A stretch of DNA of 64,000 nt from Austropuccinia psidii. Taxonomy: Eukaryota; Basidiomycota; Pucciniomycetes; Pucciniales; Sphaerophragmiaceae. Where the stretch lies: the NCBI GenBank assembly GCA_023105745.1, contig JALGQZ010000009.1:19082564-19146563 (forward strand), read 5' to 3'. The position numbers and the translations under genes are program-made. The notes beneath the pieces were generated by a model. It did not search any database. It had not been told where the DNA came from and saw only the letters and a program-made list of their open reading frames with translations. Of the stretch, positions 10,040-21,157 are shown piece after piece. The first letter of the stretch is position 1. Each line of letters starts with the position of its first letter.

Positions 10040-11846
10040 TGTAAGGTGTGGATATGAAACTTTGATTCAAAATCAAGTACTTTTCCTGTCCTCAAAATTT
10101 GTATAAGGTAAAAATAATTAAAAATAGAAAGAAATATTATTTTTAAGAGAAAACACGCCAATTTTATTGTTTATAACCTTATTAGTATAAAAAAATAATA
10201 TTATAAAGATTTATTGTTTTACCAACAATAAAGATTTATCCAAAAATACTATACAAGAGATATTTAAGGCTACAAAAGAAATTTCTTCAAGAGCAATTTC
10301 AATTGGAATTGATTGAGAAAAGAACTGAAAGCAATTAGTTAAAGAACAAAGCTTTGAAAAGAAGTTAAAAGAGAAAACATGCCCAAAAGTGACCAGAGTG
10401 AATTTGGAAACAAAGTGACAAAGTTTACAGTGATGAAAGATGCTTTAATTCACTTTTGGGGTGGTCCAGGGGTAAAAATGATTATAAAAGTTACAAACAA
10501 TGATAATAATGATTTTTTTACATGGTTAAAAGGTTCAAAATGTTTTAAAAAGGGTGGTTGGAATCTTTTATTGATTGGTTTAACAGTGTTTAAACTAATT
10601 ATAAAAGGAAAAGATTCTAACATGAAGATAAAAGTGGGGCAAAGAAGACATTCTTTTATAGCCATCAATTTTCTTACTCCAAAAGTAAAATTTACTCTTT
10701 TCAGTCTTGAAGAACAGTCTGACAACAGAAAAGCCAATTATGGCATCATTGAACCCTGGTTTAGACCAAAAAAGGGCTGGTTTAAGCCATTTTAGACCCT
10801 TAAATCAGCAATTAATGAAGCAATACCTGGTCTAGAGCCTTAAAACCACGTGAGAATGTGTTTAAGACGCATAGAAATAAGTTAAAACTTTTTTTACTAA
10901 CATTGTTTTAACTTAAGGGTAGTTTTACCTTCTTGGTAGCAGTTTAAACTACCCTGGTTGGTATCAAAACCTCATCATCAACTGAGTCACAGACCCTGTG
11001 ACTCAATTCCAGGCCAAAAGTGATGGAATTTTGGGTGAATTTTGACATCTCATGCCTGTCAGCAAGGATTTTGGGGGTCTGGCTCACCCTTAGATCTAGA
11101 GTTCCTTTCCCCCCACAATTTGAATATTTCCAATTTACTTTTTCCTTTAATTCCTCATCATGTATTATACTTGTAAGTTACATATGTAATTCAATTGAAT
11201 TGTACAGTAAAATACAGCAATAATTGATACCTCATATGTGAATCAAAGTTCACTTATGTAATACATGCACACATTTTGACATTTCAATTGAATTCAATTC
11301 AAAATACTTCAATTCCTCATAGCTTCTAAACTAAACACAACACCTCAATTTTAACACAAAAATTGATGGTTAACACCACATGTGGTGTGAATTAAAGTAA
11401 ACTTTTGAGGATTTTCAATTTTTGTATTGAAAATACTGAAGAATTAATTTAAGCTTATTTGGAGTTGAGTTACAAAAATTTCACTCAGAGGTGACCCCAC
11501 CTAATTTTTTATAAGGATTCAAATGGTGAAATAAGCTTTATATTTTTACTTATTAGATAAAAAGTTATAATATATTTTATATAAATTTTTAAGAAAAATA
11601 TTTTATTTTCAAATTTTTATTAAAAATTCATTTTTACTCAATTTTTACAAGTAAAAATGAATTTGCATAATTTTAAATTTTCTTTTAATTTTATTTTTAA
11701 ACTATAATTAAATTTTGATTTTTGAATATAAATTTGTATTTATATTTTTATTGTTATAATATAAGTAAATTTATTCTATTAATATTTGTATTTCAATTTA
11801 TCATTTGTGGTCTTTTGGGTATATAAAAATACCTCTAAGGCTCACA
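10040..11846 (-). repeat. E2 3' LTR (LTR-A)
   Basis: 1807 bp, plus-strand ends TGTAAGGTGTGG and CTAAGGCTCACA. It matches 21158-22945 and, inverted, the E5 LTR halves. The interior has a very AT-rich block (about 11500-11800). An ORF antisense to the element (10379-10795, +) lies inside; see findings. Confidence 0.93.
10379..10795 (+). other. 138-codon ORF antisense to E2, inside LTR-A
   Basis: Starts MPKSDQSEFGNKVTK, contains LIHFWGG, FFTWLKGS, GGWNLLLIGLTVFKLII and SFIAINFLTPKVKFTL, and ends at 10795. A 100-codon version survives in the sister LTR (21535-21837), and a frameshifted version lies inverted in E5 (about 59757-60090, -). Composition is protein-like with a hydrophobic segment. Differences between the two E2 LTR copies are mostly amino-acid changing, which argues against selection since insertion. 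No domain is recognised. It could be an antisense LTR product or a chance ORF. Confidence 0.3.
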
Positions 11847-11864
11847 TTCCCTCCCCCTAAAAAA
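11847..11864 (-). other. E2 polypurine tract
   Basis: On the minus strand an A/G run (AGGGGGAGGGAA) ends immediately before the TGTGAGCC start of the 3' LTR. This is the expected plus-strand primer site. Confidence 0.75.
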
Positions 11865-11871
11865 AAGAATA

Positions 11872-13488
11872 TTACTTTGTAATATTGTTATTTCTAGTGT
11901 GCCTCAACCTTGTGAGAAGTTTAGTAGCTTCAGGTATTTCCTTTTCTGGAAACCATTCATCTTCACAATTTGGGTCACTGTACCTAACAAGGTATTCCCT
12001 TACTTTGTTGGTTCTCAACTTTCTTTCTTTGAGAACTTTGGTAATTTTCTTACTACCAGATGGCTCAACAGGAGGTATAGATTGGGGAAATTTATTCCTC
12101 AAGGGAAATTTTTCAGCATCACTAGATTTATATGGCTTTATCAAGCTCACTGGAAATGTACAATGCTTATTGCTAAGTTCTTCAGATAACTCTACTTCAA
12201 CAGCATTTTCTCCATGGAGGGCCTTAATAACAAAAGGTCCTGCAAAGGAGTCGTTCAGCTTTTTACATCCTTTGATGTTATTGAAGTTAGTGGTGGATAC
12301 AAGAACTAAATCCCCCTGTTTTAAATCTGGAGTTGCATGTGATTTATCCCATTTTTCCTTAGCATATGCAAAAGAGTCTTCCATGCACCTTACTGCATGC
12401 TTTCTAGCTTTGTCTAGCATTTCTTTGAAGCTAGCAGTGGTGGGATGTATTTCAATCAAATCCTTCCTCAAGGAATCTTGGGGTAATTTGGGGTTCCATC
12501 CTTCTTCTAGGATAGCAGGAGTTTGATTGGTACTGGCATGGATTGATGTTTTATATGCTAATTCCAGTGCTCGCAACAGAGTACACAATTCATGGGCAAA
12601 TACATCACAATCTTTGAATTCCAGGCCATATGCACAAAATGTTCTTACCATGTCCTCTAAGGTTTGGATCATCTTTTCAGCCAGACCAACAGTTTGTGGG
12701 TGGTAGGCTTTAGAGAAAAACAGCTTAGTCCCACATAATTGGTGAAGATTTGGCCATAGTGCTGAAGTGAATTGGGGATCCCTGTCACTAATGATATTTG
12801 TAAATATGCCAGTCCATGACACTACTCTATTCCATATCCGAAGAGCTGTATCCATGGCTGTATCATCTTTGTGACATGGTAAAAAGATTGGAGTCTTACT
12901 GAATCTGTCTACAATCACTAGGCAATCATTATAACTTCTGTCACCTCCTGGTGGTAGCCCAGTTACCTAATCCATATGGACAATTTCCCAAGGTCTGCTT
13001 GGTTCTTGGATTTTTATCATACTTCCAAGTCTCTTGCCAGTGGAATTATTTTCTTTTTGACATCTGTCACAAGTTTTGCAATAATCTGCAACATCTTTCT
13101 GCCACATTGGCCACCATATACATGTTTTTGCTTTTTCTCTTGTTTTGTCTTCAGACAGATGTCCTGAGAAGGGGCTGTAATGGAATTCTTTCCGTACAAG
13201 ATTGATTAATGACCTGTCCACAACTGTCATGACACATGTGTGCTTGATCCTGTGGTAAATTATACGATCCAGTAGGTGAAATCTTCCTTCATCATGAGAT
13301 TTTTTCCATAGTTCATCAAAGGCATGTATGAGAGAGTTGTCTTTACAGTCTTTGTAAAGTAATTGACATAAGATGCTACAGCTCTTATCTTGAATGTAAC
13401 TGTTTCTGACCTCTTCAAAGAAGGTGGTGTTCAAGTCTGTAACACTTACTCCTTCTATCGGGATTTTTGGGGAAGCTTCTTCTGCCAC
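11872..13488 (-). pseudogene. E2 integrase with chromodomain
   Basis: The N-terminal ORF 13488-12967 carries the HHCC zinc module (SPFSGH..., then CKTCDRCQK) and ends at HMD-stop: TAG replaces the TGG of the conserved MDW. The core resumes at 12918 (MIVDRFSKTPIFLPCHKDD, IISDRDPQFTS, YHPQTVGLAEKMIQ). The Asp of the usual QTDG is Val here. The C-terminus has GPFVIKALHG and HCTFPVSLIKPY. It ends in a chromodomain-like segment around codons 285-345 (KKITKVLKERKL, YLVRYSD, EDEWFPEKEIP, LLTRLRHTR). Catalytic Asp and Glu positions are otherwise recognisable. Inactive because of the stop and the frame break. Confidence 0.88.
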
Positions 13489-13529
13489 ATAAGCAGGATT
13501 ATTAATATCATTTGGTAATGGCCATCTGC

Positions 13530-14040
13530 TCAGTCAATCTGAATTTTTATGAATATTACCATCTTTTTGGCAATAGTCATATTGCCCCTATACTCCTGTA
13601 TGGCTATTTGCCATCTGAGCATGTTTCTATTGGGTGTTTTCATGTTTAAAAGTGATTTAAAAGTGATACAATCTGTCATTACTTCAAAATCACACCCTTC
13701 CAGAAAGTAGTTGAGTTTTTCTAAACCCGAGACAAGGCGTAGGCATTCCATTTGACTTGCTCCATATCTGGATTCAGTTGGTTTGATTTGCCTGGATATA
13801 AAACATATGGGTCCTTCTACAGGTTTATCATTTATGATCTGAACTTGGTGAAGTGCAGCACCCAGCCCATCCCCTGATGCATCAATATACAATTTGAAGG
13901 GAAATTTAAAGTCTGGCATCAGTAAGAGTGGAGCAGTAGTCAAGGTTTCTCTTAGAGACTCAAAAGCTTTGACTCTGTCAACAGTCATTTCAAATACTGT
14001 GTCTTTGTCACACAATTTATAAAGTGGTCTTGCTATGGAT
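13530..14040 (-). pseudogene. E2 RNase H domain
   Basis: Frame 14015-13530 shows the gypsy RNase H order: [66 protein letters not shown] and [14 protein letters not shown]. The Asp of IDAS and Glu of MECL (catalytic in the family) remain; downstream residues near [10 protein letters not shown] are frameshifted. It degrades the RNA strand during reverse transcription. Confidence 0.85.
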
Positions 14041-14478
14041 GCAAAATCTTTAATGTGTTGCCTGTAATATCATGCAAAAACTAAAAATGACTGAATTTCC
14101 TTTTTGTTCTGAGGCATGGGTTTTAGCAATAATTCTGCAACTTTGTTTTTGTCAATTCCAAGGGACAAACCAGATACAACATGTCCTAGTGCTTTAAGTT
14201 CTTTAAATCCAAAATTTCATTGCTTCAAGGAGATTTTCATGTTCACTGATTGAATCGTTGTCAAAGCTCTGGAAAATCTGTACATGTGCTCTTCCCAAGT
14301 CTTGGAACAGACAATAATGTAATCAATGTAAATGATTAACCATCCCTCTGAAAGTTCTTCAGGGAAGATTTTATTCATCATTATTTGGAAGTGTGAAGAT
14401 GCATTTTTGATACCAAAGGGCATTCTTAAATATTCATAAACTCCACAATGAACAATAATTCTCAAACATATTCTTGCT
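14041..14478 (-). pseudogene. E2 reverse transcriptase, distal part
   Basis: Continues RT after the solo LTR at 14484-15922. [26 protein letters not shown] is followed by the active-site box, which reads YIDY at 14319-14330 instead of YIDD, so the second catalytic Asp is lost. Thumb residues follow (VNMKISLKQ). Deleting the solo LTR plus one CTTGG copy rejoins this in frame to QNVVTP at 15928. Confidence 0.88.
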
Positions 14479-14483
14479 CTTGG
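14479..14483. repeat. Target-site duplication of solo LTR S1 (CTTGG, left)
   Basis: CTTGG at 14479-14483 is repeated exactly at 15923-15927 on the other side of the solo LTR. Confidence 0.93.
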
Positions 14484-15922
14484 TGTCAGCCTGTGACTCA
14501 AAACCGGAGCACAAGCATGACAGCCAAAATACCATAAACCAATGGTATAGCCAAGATACCACCAAAACATGGAACTGAGCCAAATCAGCTCAAAACGTAT
14601 CAGCAGAAAGAGGAAACTCACCTATTTCTGAAAATATAAGTCCCATCACCATAGGACAAAGAATAACAAAGTTATTCCTGCTCAAAGTTATTGCTGAGCA
14701 TAAACCTTAATTTTCACCTCTCATCTAAAATCTAGAAGGAGAGGCTTAACCCCATCAAATGGGTACTCAAAATGAAGCTCTAAGCCAGGGCTATCCAATG
14801 GTACGAGCCAAACTGAGCTAGCACCAATATTACTGGAGTTATGGCCAATTTCAGGCCAAACAAGGGTGAACAAAATGTTCACCTCTCATCTAACTTCTAC
14901 AGTTTTAGTGTAAGATACTTGAAGTGGGGTCTTTTTGGAAAGAGAAAAATCAGGGCCATCTGATGGTGTCATCCACTTCCCCATATCTCCACTACAGCAG
15001 AGGTTATTGGGGCAAACAAGCTCAATACAGCTTTTTGCCTAAAACACACATATGTACAAAATTCTTGTACATGGCATAACTTTGCCATATTTAATGATAA
15101 CCATATCAAATAAGGTATCATTGTGTAGAACACATACATGGCTACAAACCGGTTCAGTTTTGAGGTTGATATCTCAAGAACTGACAAAGATATAGCTGTT
15201 TCAAGATCAAAACCCCACATTCTGACCAATACAGCCTTACCATGGGATAATATCCCATAACGATGAATATGAGGTGTCAAATAGACAAAGAAGCTTGTTT
15301 TTACTTCAATACCTCACATGTAAGTCAATACTGGGGTCCCATACAGCTTCTGTACAGCATTCTATGCGTCATACACGTCAGAATCAGGCTGTGAGGTCCC
15401 CAGATGAAAATGTTCACCCTGTATTGGTGAAAACTGCCCAGATGTGGTTTCAAAACCACATTTTAGACCAATAAAGGTTGTACAGGCTGTTTGCAAATCA
15501 CAAGCCAGTACTAGAGAGTGAAAAATCTTCACTTCCTCTAGGTGGAAAGGTCTAGCACCCTTTCCACCCCATTTCATGATAAAAAGGAGGCTTTTCACAG
15601 CCAGAATTGTCTCCTCATCCTGCTCTTGAATAACCTACGCAGTAAACTGTCAAAAACAGTTTTACTCTTGGTTGATAATTGGGTATAATTATCAATCCTA
15701 ATTATTGTAGTCTTTTATTATTGTAACCCAACAGATAAAGCTGCACCCAGGGCTTTGAACAGCGCTCACCACCACTATATTATATATAGTAAACCCCTTT
15801 TAATCTTAAATCAAATCATCTTCAGCTCTTATTAATTCTTTTTAACCATTTTTACCATGTCACAAACATAGTTAAAGTTGTAACTAGTCTGTTTACACCT
15901 TTATCATAGTTTCATCCTGACA
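14484..15922 (-). mobile_element. S1: solo LTR (LTR-C family) in E2 RT
   Basis: 1439 bp with termini TGTCAGCCTGTGACTC and CATCCTGACA and no internal region, flanked by perfect CTTGG repeats. Related to the LTRs of E4 and nearly the same as S2. The strand is given relative to the host element E2: the LTR itself reads TGTCAG...CTGACA on plus, the same sense as E4. A solo LTR normally arises by recombination between the two LTRs of a full element. A TATA-like GATAAAAAGGAGGC lies near 15580. Confidence 0.92.
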
Positions 15923-15927
15923 CTTGG

Positions 15928-17181
15928 TGTCACCACATTTTGATGGAATCCTTTAAGGGCATCCATAGTGGTTATATACACTTGTTGAGATATTTGAGTA
16001 GGGGCAATTTGGATCTTTGGTATTGGGTACCTATCTGGAACAGTGTAAGTGTTGAGAGCTCTAAAGTCTCCAACCATTCTGGATTTTCCATTATGCCATG
16101 CCACTATGACTGGTGTAGTTATTTCTACTTCTTCATTATTGCCAAATTTTCTTATTACACCAAGGTCTAGAAGGTCTTTGATATGAGTTTCCAGAGCTTC
16201 TCTTGACTGGGCACTTGCTGGATATGCAGGTTTTCTCAAGAGTGGTGGATGAGGTCTTTCAATATTAAGAATGATATCAACTTCATTACCAATAATTGCT
16301 CCTAGAGGTTCTTTGTTTGAAGCAAATGCTCCTCTGTGGTCATACAAAGTGGAGGAAAGTTCATTTTCTTGTTTATCAGTCAGATGAAGGCTTATTTCAG
16401 CCTCCTTCAACTGTTCAGATTTGAATTTTTCCAATTGTAAGTTGACTGGTAATACTGTATTTACTGTAATTTGTCTTTTAAATGGTAAAAAGGAAAATTT
16501 CTGACGCTTATTGTCTCCAATAGTAAAGTCGCTGTCTTTGTTGTTATGTAAATCTATCGCATACATGATTAAATAGTCATTTCTGACTATAAAATAGGTA
16601 CTAGAGCAGTTTTCCATAATAACATATTCAACTGTGATTCTTAAATTCCCATTAATGTGTGGGAATAGGAAATTGGTCTCACAAATTCCTAATGCTTTCA
16701 TTGGATTAGTTGCACTATTGAATTTTATATCATCAATTGGTAACAATTGGTCTTCAAAATTTGGTACACAAGTTTTATGAAAAGATTTTCCAACACAAGA
16801 GCAGAATGCTCCTGGGTCCACAAAAGGTTTGGTGGGCTTTTTGTCAATCACCACCTCTGTTATACAGGAGTTACCAGCTGTATAACCTTTCCCCCTGTTT
16901 GGTTTTGTTTTCATAAGTTGTGAATCTTCAATTTTTGATAAATCAAGTTGACCATTGCTCAATTGTGGCAAGTGGGAATAAGATTCCATGATGTCAAAAG
17001 TGGCCTTGATATTTTTTATATCTTTTGAAGAATCAGAAAATATGGATGACTTATCATCTGAATTGTCTTCAATTATGTCATCTTTCTCACCATCAGGTTC
17101 CTTTTCAATATCAATTTCATTGATTTCCCCCTTTTTGGACATGTATTGGCTAAATGGGTGGCTCTTTGGAAAATATGGCAC
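15928..17181 (-). pseudogene. E2 protease and proximal reverse transcriptase
   Basis: One long open frame. An acidic linker (EKEPDGEKDDIIEDNSDD) precedes KPNRGKGYTAGNSCITEVV. The aspartic protease site reads VDPGAFCSCVG: Pro replaces the Thr/Ser of D(T/S)G. The flap-side HFI(L/V)GNDY equivalent is YFIVRNDYLIMY. RT then begins PPLLRKPAYPAS, with VIVAWHNGKSRMVGDFRALN, TVPDRYPIPKI and the motif A region TTMDALKGFHQN (catalytic Asp present). The ORF runs on into the solo LTR at 15922. E5 shares the DPGA protease variant, so it predates both copies. Confidence 0.9.
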
Positions 17182-18910
17182 TTTCTGAATGTATCTGCAG
17201 ATTTATACTTCATATTATTAGAATTTTCTTTGGAATTTTTGTCCACAGAATCTTTCCAAGATGTATCAAGACTTGGTTTGAGATTCACCCTATTAGAACC
17301 CATTTTGGTTCTTGTGGTTACTTTTTCAAATATATGAATAATATCTTCTGCTGAAGATTGCTCAGTAGTCCTGCTTTTGACAGCATGCTCTAAGTCACCT
17401 CCACATTGTCTCAGAATCTTTCTGTGGATCAATAATTATGAAATGTCAGGATACAATGCTGTTAATCTGTCTTTTTGAAGGCAGAATCATGGTAAAGCTT
17501 TGTCTTTATCAGCATCAAATTTGGAATATTCAAAGGCTATTTCCACTTGAAGCCTCCAAGCATCATTGGCCCATTTGTTGATAATTTAGGTTTTCCACCA
17601 AGTCCAACTTTGGTGTCCATGTGCTTGTCTCAATTTGATATACCATCTGTTAGCTGATTTGGTAAATAAGGTTTTAAACCTTGCTGTTACCAATCTGTCT
17701 TGTAATTCAAAGTCTTCTTTGATCATGTCAATACCTCTGATGAATTCCATATGGTCATATTCTCCTTCACCACTGAAGTGAGTCCATTCCTTAAGTTTTG
17801 GAACTTCTTTCAAGAGTGCTTGGCCCATTGATGGTTCCAAGTTATGAAAAGAATTAGAAAATTCATTTTTTTAATTCAGAATTTTCAATATCCAATACTT
17901 GTGGATTGGGAATCCCTGTACCTCGTTTTGATTCAGAGGTGTAGACATTCTTGGTAAGGTGTTTAGTAGTTGTTCAATATCATTCATTTTACTGTTGTTA
18001 CACCTTTGTGAATTTCTTAATTCATGTTTTACGCTTTGTATTGAGGTTATTAAATTCTTTTTATGATCATCCTCTTTAAATGCCAGCTCATTCCATAATT
18101 CTGTTTGTTTAGTATTATCAGAGATAACCACATTTAACTTTATTGTTAATTTTGATATTTCCTCTTTTGAGGTATCAAAACACTTTTTCAAGGCAATTAT
18201 GTGTGTCTTTACTTCAGTAAATGATTTTGAAATATCATCAAAAGGTTTCTTATTATCCTCTTTGATAGTATTTATGGCTTGTTTTATTCTTGTTTCAATC
18301 ATGTCATCAACATTGAATTTAGAATATTTGTCTGCCAATTCCTTAATAATGGCAGATTGTTCATTTATCTTATTTCCAAAAGAATTATCATTATTGGAAG
18401 TTTTAATTGTTCTTAAAACTTTTTCAAAACATTTAAGTGTTTCAATGGTTTGGCTAAGACTCAAGTTATGTATTTTAAGATTTTCACTGATGTATTTTTA
18501 TCAGAAAGATGACACTTTACATCAGTTATAGCTTCATACAACTCTGGAATACAATCAAAAGTATCAGAAATCATTTTTGATATTTTAATCTGGCTTCCTC
18601 CTTCTTTGGTAATTCCATCATGGTTCTGGCCATCTGAAATACATTTTCCATGGCAACGTGCAGAATGTTTGGAATCCTGTAGCCCTGGCTGTACGTTTTG
18701 GTGGCTGGTGCCTTTCCTTTGCCCTTGTTTTGAGCTTGTGGCTGCTTTTTCACCTTGGAATTGCTGCTGCTGGCCACTGGGGCTGTTTTTGGCACTTGCT
18801 TGGGCGGTGGAGGGTTTTTTTCCCCATTATAGTGTCAAGAGAATCATTTTTTTCTTCTCCATCAATGTATGAAATCCATTGACCAATTTGCAAGTATTGG
18901 GATGGCCCAG
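17073..18910 (-). pseudogene. E2 Gag, central and C-terminal part
   Basis: In minus-strand order: a Gln/Ser-rich segment overlapping the alternative ORF; a long coiled-coil-like region (18464-17871, SLSQTIETLKCFEKV ... MNDIEQLLNTLP). The capsid-like part has SMGQALLKEVPKLKEW, GEGEYDHMEFIRGIDM, RWYIKLRQAHGHQSW and KILRQCGGDLEHAVKSR. The nucleocapsid knuckle reads KCHIFQRATHLANTC, where the second Cys of CX2CX4HX4C is Phe. Several one-base indels and stops interrupt the frame (for example near 17870 and 18480). Gag would package the RNA in cytoplasmic particles (family knowledge). Confidence 0.82.
18571..18830 (-). CDS. E2 alternative ORF overlapping gag (+1 frame), C-terminal end
   Basis: Open in the +1 frame relative to gag. 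A Pro/Lys-rich stretch (PPPKQVPKTAPVASSS) leads to the motif GKGKAPATKTYSQGYRIP, then VFQMARTMMEL and a basic end, KYQK. The TGA stop overlaps an ATG of the gag frame (ATGA). E5 has the same motif and the same ATGA junction, and E3 has a clear homologue (41741-41157). Upstream parts of this frame are broken by stops in E2. I have no functional assignment; the basic, Lys/Gly-rich composition suggests nucleic-acid binding (inference). It lies within the decayed E2 copy. Confidence 0.5.
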
Positions 18911-18914
18911 GAAT
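18911..18914. repeat. Target-site duplication of S2, left copy (GGAAT, 18910-18914)
   Basis: GGAAT ends at 18914 directly before TGTCAGCC and is repeated at 20354-20358 after the other LTR end. Confidence 0.88.
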
Positions 18915-20353
18915 TGTCAGCCTGTGACTCAAAACCAGAGCACAAGCATGACAGCCAAAATACCATAAACCAATGGTATAGCCAGGATACCACCAACAAA
19001 TGGAGCTGAGCCAAATCATCTCAAAACATATCAAAAGAAAGAGGAAACTCACCCCTTTCTGAAAATATAAGTACCATCACCATAGGACAAAGAATAACAA
19101 AGTTATTCCTGCTCAAAGTTATTGCTGAGTATAAACCTTAATTTTCACCTCTCATCTAAAATCTAGAAGGAGAGGCTTAACCCCATCAAATGGGTACTCA
19201 AAATGAAGCTCTAAGACAGGGCTATCTAATGGTACCAGCCAAACTGAGCTAGCACCAATATTACTGGAGTTATGGCCAATTTCGTGCCAAATAAGGGTGA
19301 ACAAAACATTCACCTCTCATCTAACTTCTACAGTTTTAGTGTGAGATACTTTAAGTGGGGTCTTTTTGGAAAGAGAACAATCAGGGCTATCTGATGGTGT
19401 CATCCATTTTCCCATAGCTCAACTAGAACAAAGGTTATGGGGCAAATAAGCTCAATACAGCTTTTTGCCTAAACCACACAAATGGACAAAGATCTTGTAC
19501 ATGGGATAGCTTTGCCATATTTAATGATACCCATATCAAATGAGGTACCATTGTGTAGAGCACATACAGGGCTACACACTGAACCAATTTTGAGGTTGAT
19601 ATCTCAAGAATTGACAAAGGAATGGCTGTCTTAAGGTGAGATTCCCACCTGCTGTCATATACAGCCTTACCATGGGATAATGTCCCATAATCATGAATAT
19701 GAGGTGTCAAACAGACAAAGGAGCTTATTTTTACTTCAATACCTCATATGTCAATAAATACTGGGGTCCCATACAGTTTTTGTACAGCATTCTACGCATC
19801 ATACATGTCAGAATCAGGCTGTGAGGTCCCCAGATGAAAGTTTTCACCCTGTATTGGTGAAGACTGCCCAGATGTGGTTTCAAAATAACATCTGAGCCCA
19901 ATACAGGCTATACAGGTCCTTAAAAACCACAATCCTGTCTTATAGAGTGAAAAAATCTTCACTTCCTCTATGTGGAAAGGTCTAACACCCTTTCCACCCC
20001 ATTTCAGGATAAAAAGGAGGCTTTTCACAGCCAGAATTGCTTTCCTCATCCTGATCTTGAATTCCTACATAGTACAACTGTCAAAAACAGATATACTCTT
20101 GGAAAATAATAAGGTATACTCTTAATTTAGAAGTATTGTAGTCTTTATTATTGTAATCCAACAGGTAAAGCTGCACCCAGGGCTTTCAACATCGCTCACC
20201 ACCACTATTGCAAAATAGTAAAGCCCTTTTATTTCATTTATAAACCCTTATTATCAATAAATACCTTTATTTTATCACTTTATTTCTGTGTCACAGTCAA
20301 ATTTGAAGTTGTAACTAGCCTAATTACTGCTTCTACATAGACTCAACCTGACC
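18915..20353 (-). mobile_element. S2: solo LTR (LTR-C family) in E2 gag
   Basis: 1439 bp, the same length as S1 and very similar to it. It starts TGTCAGCCTGTGACTC; its last base has changed from A to C (CTGACC). GGAAT flanks both ends. Its own sense is plus, like S1. Excision in silico rejoins the gag codons KIP and GPSQYLQ. A TATA-like GATAAAAAGGAGGC is near 20010. Confidence 0.9.
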
Positions 20354-20358
20354 GGAAT

Positions 20359-20676
20359 TTTCTCACAGTCAGGTAAGAATTTGTGCAGTTTTTCCACTAA
20401 TCTGCAAGGATCTGGTACTCCTTTTACTGCAGGGAATTGTTGTAAGCTTTGTGGCTGGCTTTGTATATGTCCACTGACGCTTCTTGGGGCGATGTCAGCT
20501 CTTTGTGAAGTTAAAATGGTATTATCAGCATGAGAATGACCTATTTTAGTTGTTTGGAAGTCATCTACTGACCCTTTTCCTTCTGTACCTGGTTGGCTTT
20601 TGCCATAATCACATCTATTACCTTTCTGAGAGCTGCTTGAGGGTTTATAGCTGGCTCCGGATCTAGTTGAAGGCAT
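20359..20676 (-). pseudogene. E2 Gag N-terminus
   Basis: Begins with ATG at 20676 (MPSTRSGASYKPSSSSQKG), Ser/Gln-rich, no membrane segment, reading to DCEKIP at the S2 junction. The ATG sits inside a candidate intron (20726-20663): only 14 nt lie between the start of ATG and the acceptor CTAG. Unspliced RNA would therefore make Gag, while spliced RNA could not start here. E3 (MVHTRNRS) and E4 (MTPPLLRD) have the same arrangement. Confidence 0.72.
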
Positions 20677-20726
20677 ATTTTATGATTAAAAAGGCCTAAA
20701 ATAGTACTTTTACATCAAAAACTTAC
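20663..20726 (-). other. E2 candidate intron containing the gag start codon
   Basis: 64 bp from donor GTAAGT (20726-20721) to acceptor ...CAACTAG (ends 20663), T-rich. Splicing joins the upstream exon (...NLAN) to the frame +1 to gag. Matched by a 63-bp intron in E3 and an 81-bp intron in E4 at the same place. Confidence 0.55.
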
Positions 20727-20924
20727 TATTGGCCAAATTCTTAGCTTTCTGAAGGGTATTACTTATATCCAAGTTAATCAATTCAGAAGATATGGGTTCA
20801 GGTTGGTTATTTTGAGTCACAATAACAGTACTATTATGGTCTGAATTAAAAGTACTGGCAGGAATAATGCTAGTGACTGTTGAGGCTGCTTCAATGTTTT
20901 CTTGTCTTGCCACGTTGTCATACA
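20727..20924 (-). other. E2 upstream small exon (ORF0)
   Basis: Open frame VYDNVARQENIEAAS...STVTSIIPAS...DISNTLQKAKNLAN. It is preceded by a T-rich acceptor-like TTTAG followed by TG, and followed by the GTAAGT donor. E5 has a close relative (VSNNMVRQENIETSSTVTS) after TTTTAG/TG. Short, hydrophilic, Ser/Thr-rich, no known domain. Probably the first coding exon of the spliced accessory product. Confidence 0.5.
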
Positions 20925-21138
20925 CTAAACTTAATGAAAAAGACAATTAATTAAGTAGGTAAAAAGGTTATTTCAAACAAAAAATGGAAGATAAAAAATA
21001 TAAGCCTCTCTTATAATATGAAAACTTTATTTCTTATTGGTTTTTTGAATTATAAGTATTTTTTATATGTTTTTTAAATTTTTCAATATAAGAGAAAGGT
21101 TTAAAAAATAGTAAAAAAAATATGTCACAGGTAAAATA

Positions 21139-21155
21139 TCATGCCTGGGCCACCA
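21139..21155 (-). promoter_or_regulatory. E2 primer-binding-site-like block
   Basis: Two bases after the 5' LTR end the minus strand reads TGGTGGCCCAGGCATGA. E3 and E4 have TGGGGGCCTGGCCGTG in the same position. It starts TGG as expected for pairing with a tRNA CCA end, but the rest lacks a T-arm-like pattern, so the primer is not assigned. Confidence 0.6.
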
Positions 21156-21157
21156 AA

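Noticed and set aside
10400..10740. Minus-strand 95-codon ORF at 10450-10737
   Set aside because: Shadow of the plus-strand LTR ORF; composition reflects its reverse complement.
18571..18575. ATGA stop-start overlap as a conserved reinitiation signal for all families
   Set aside because: Present in E2 and E5 (same family) but absent in E3 and E4, so it is not a general mechanism.
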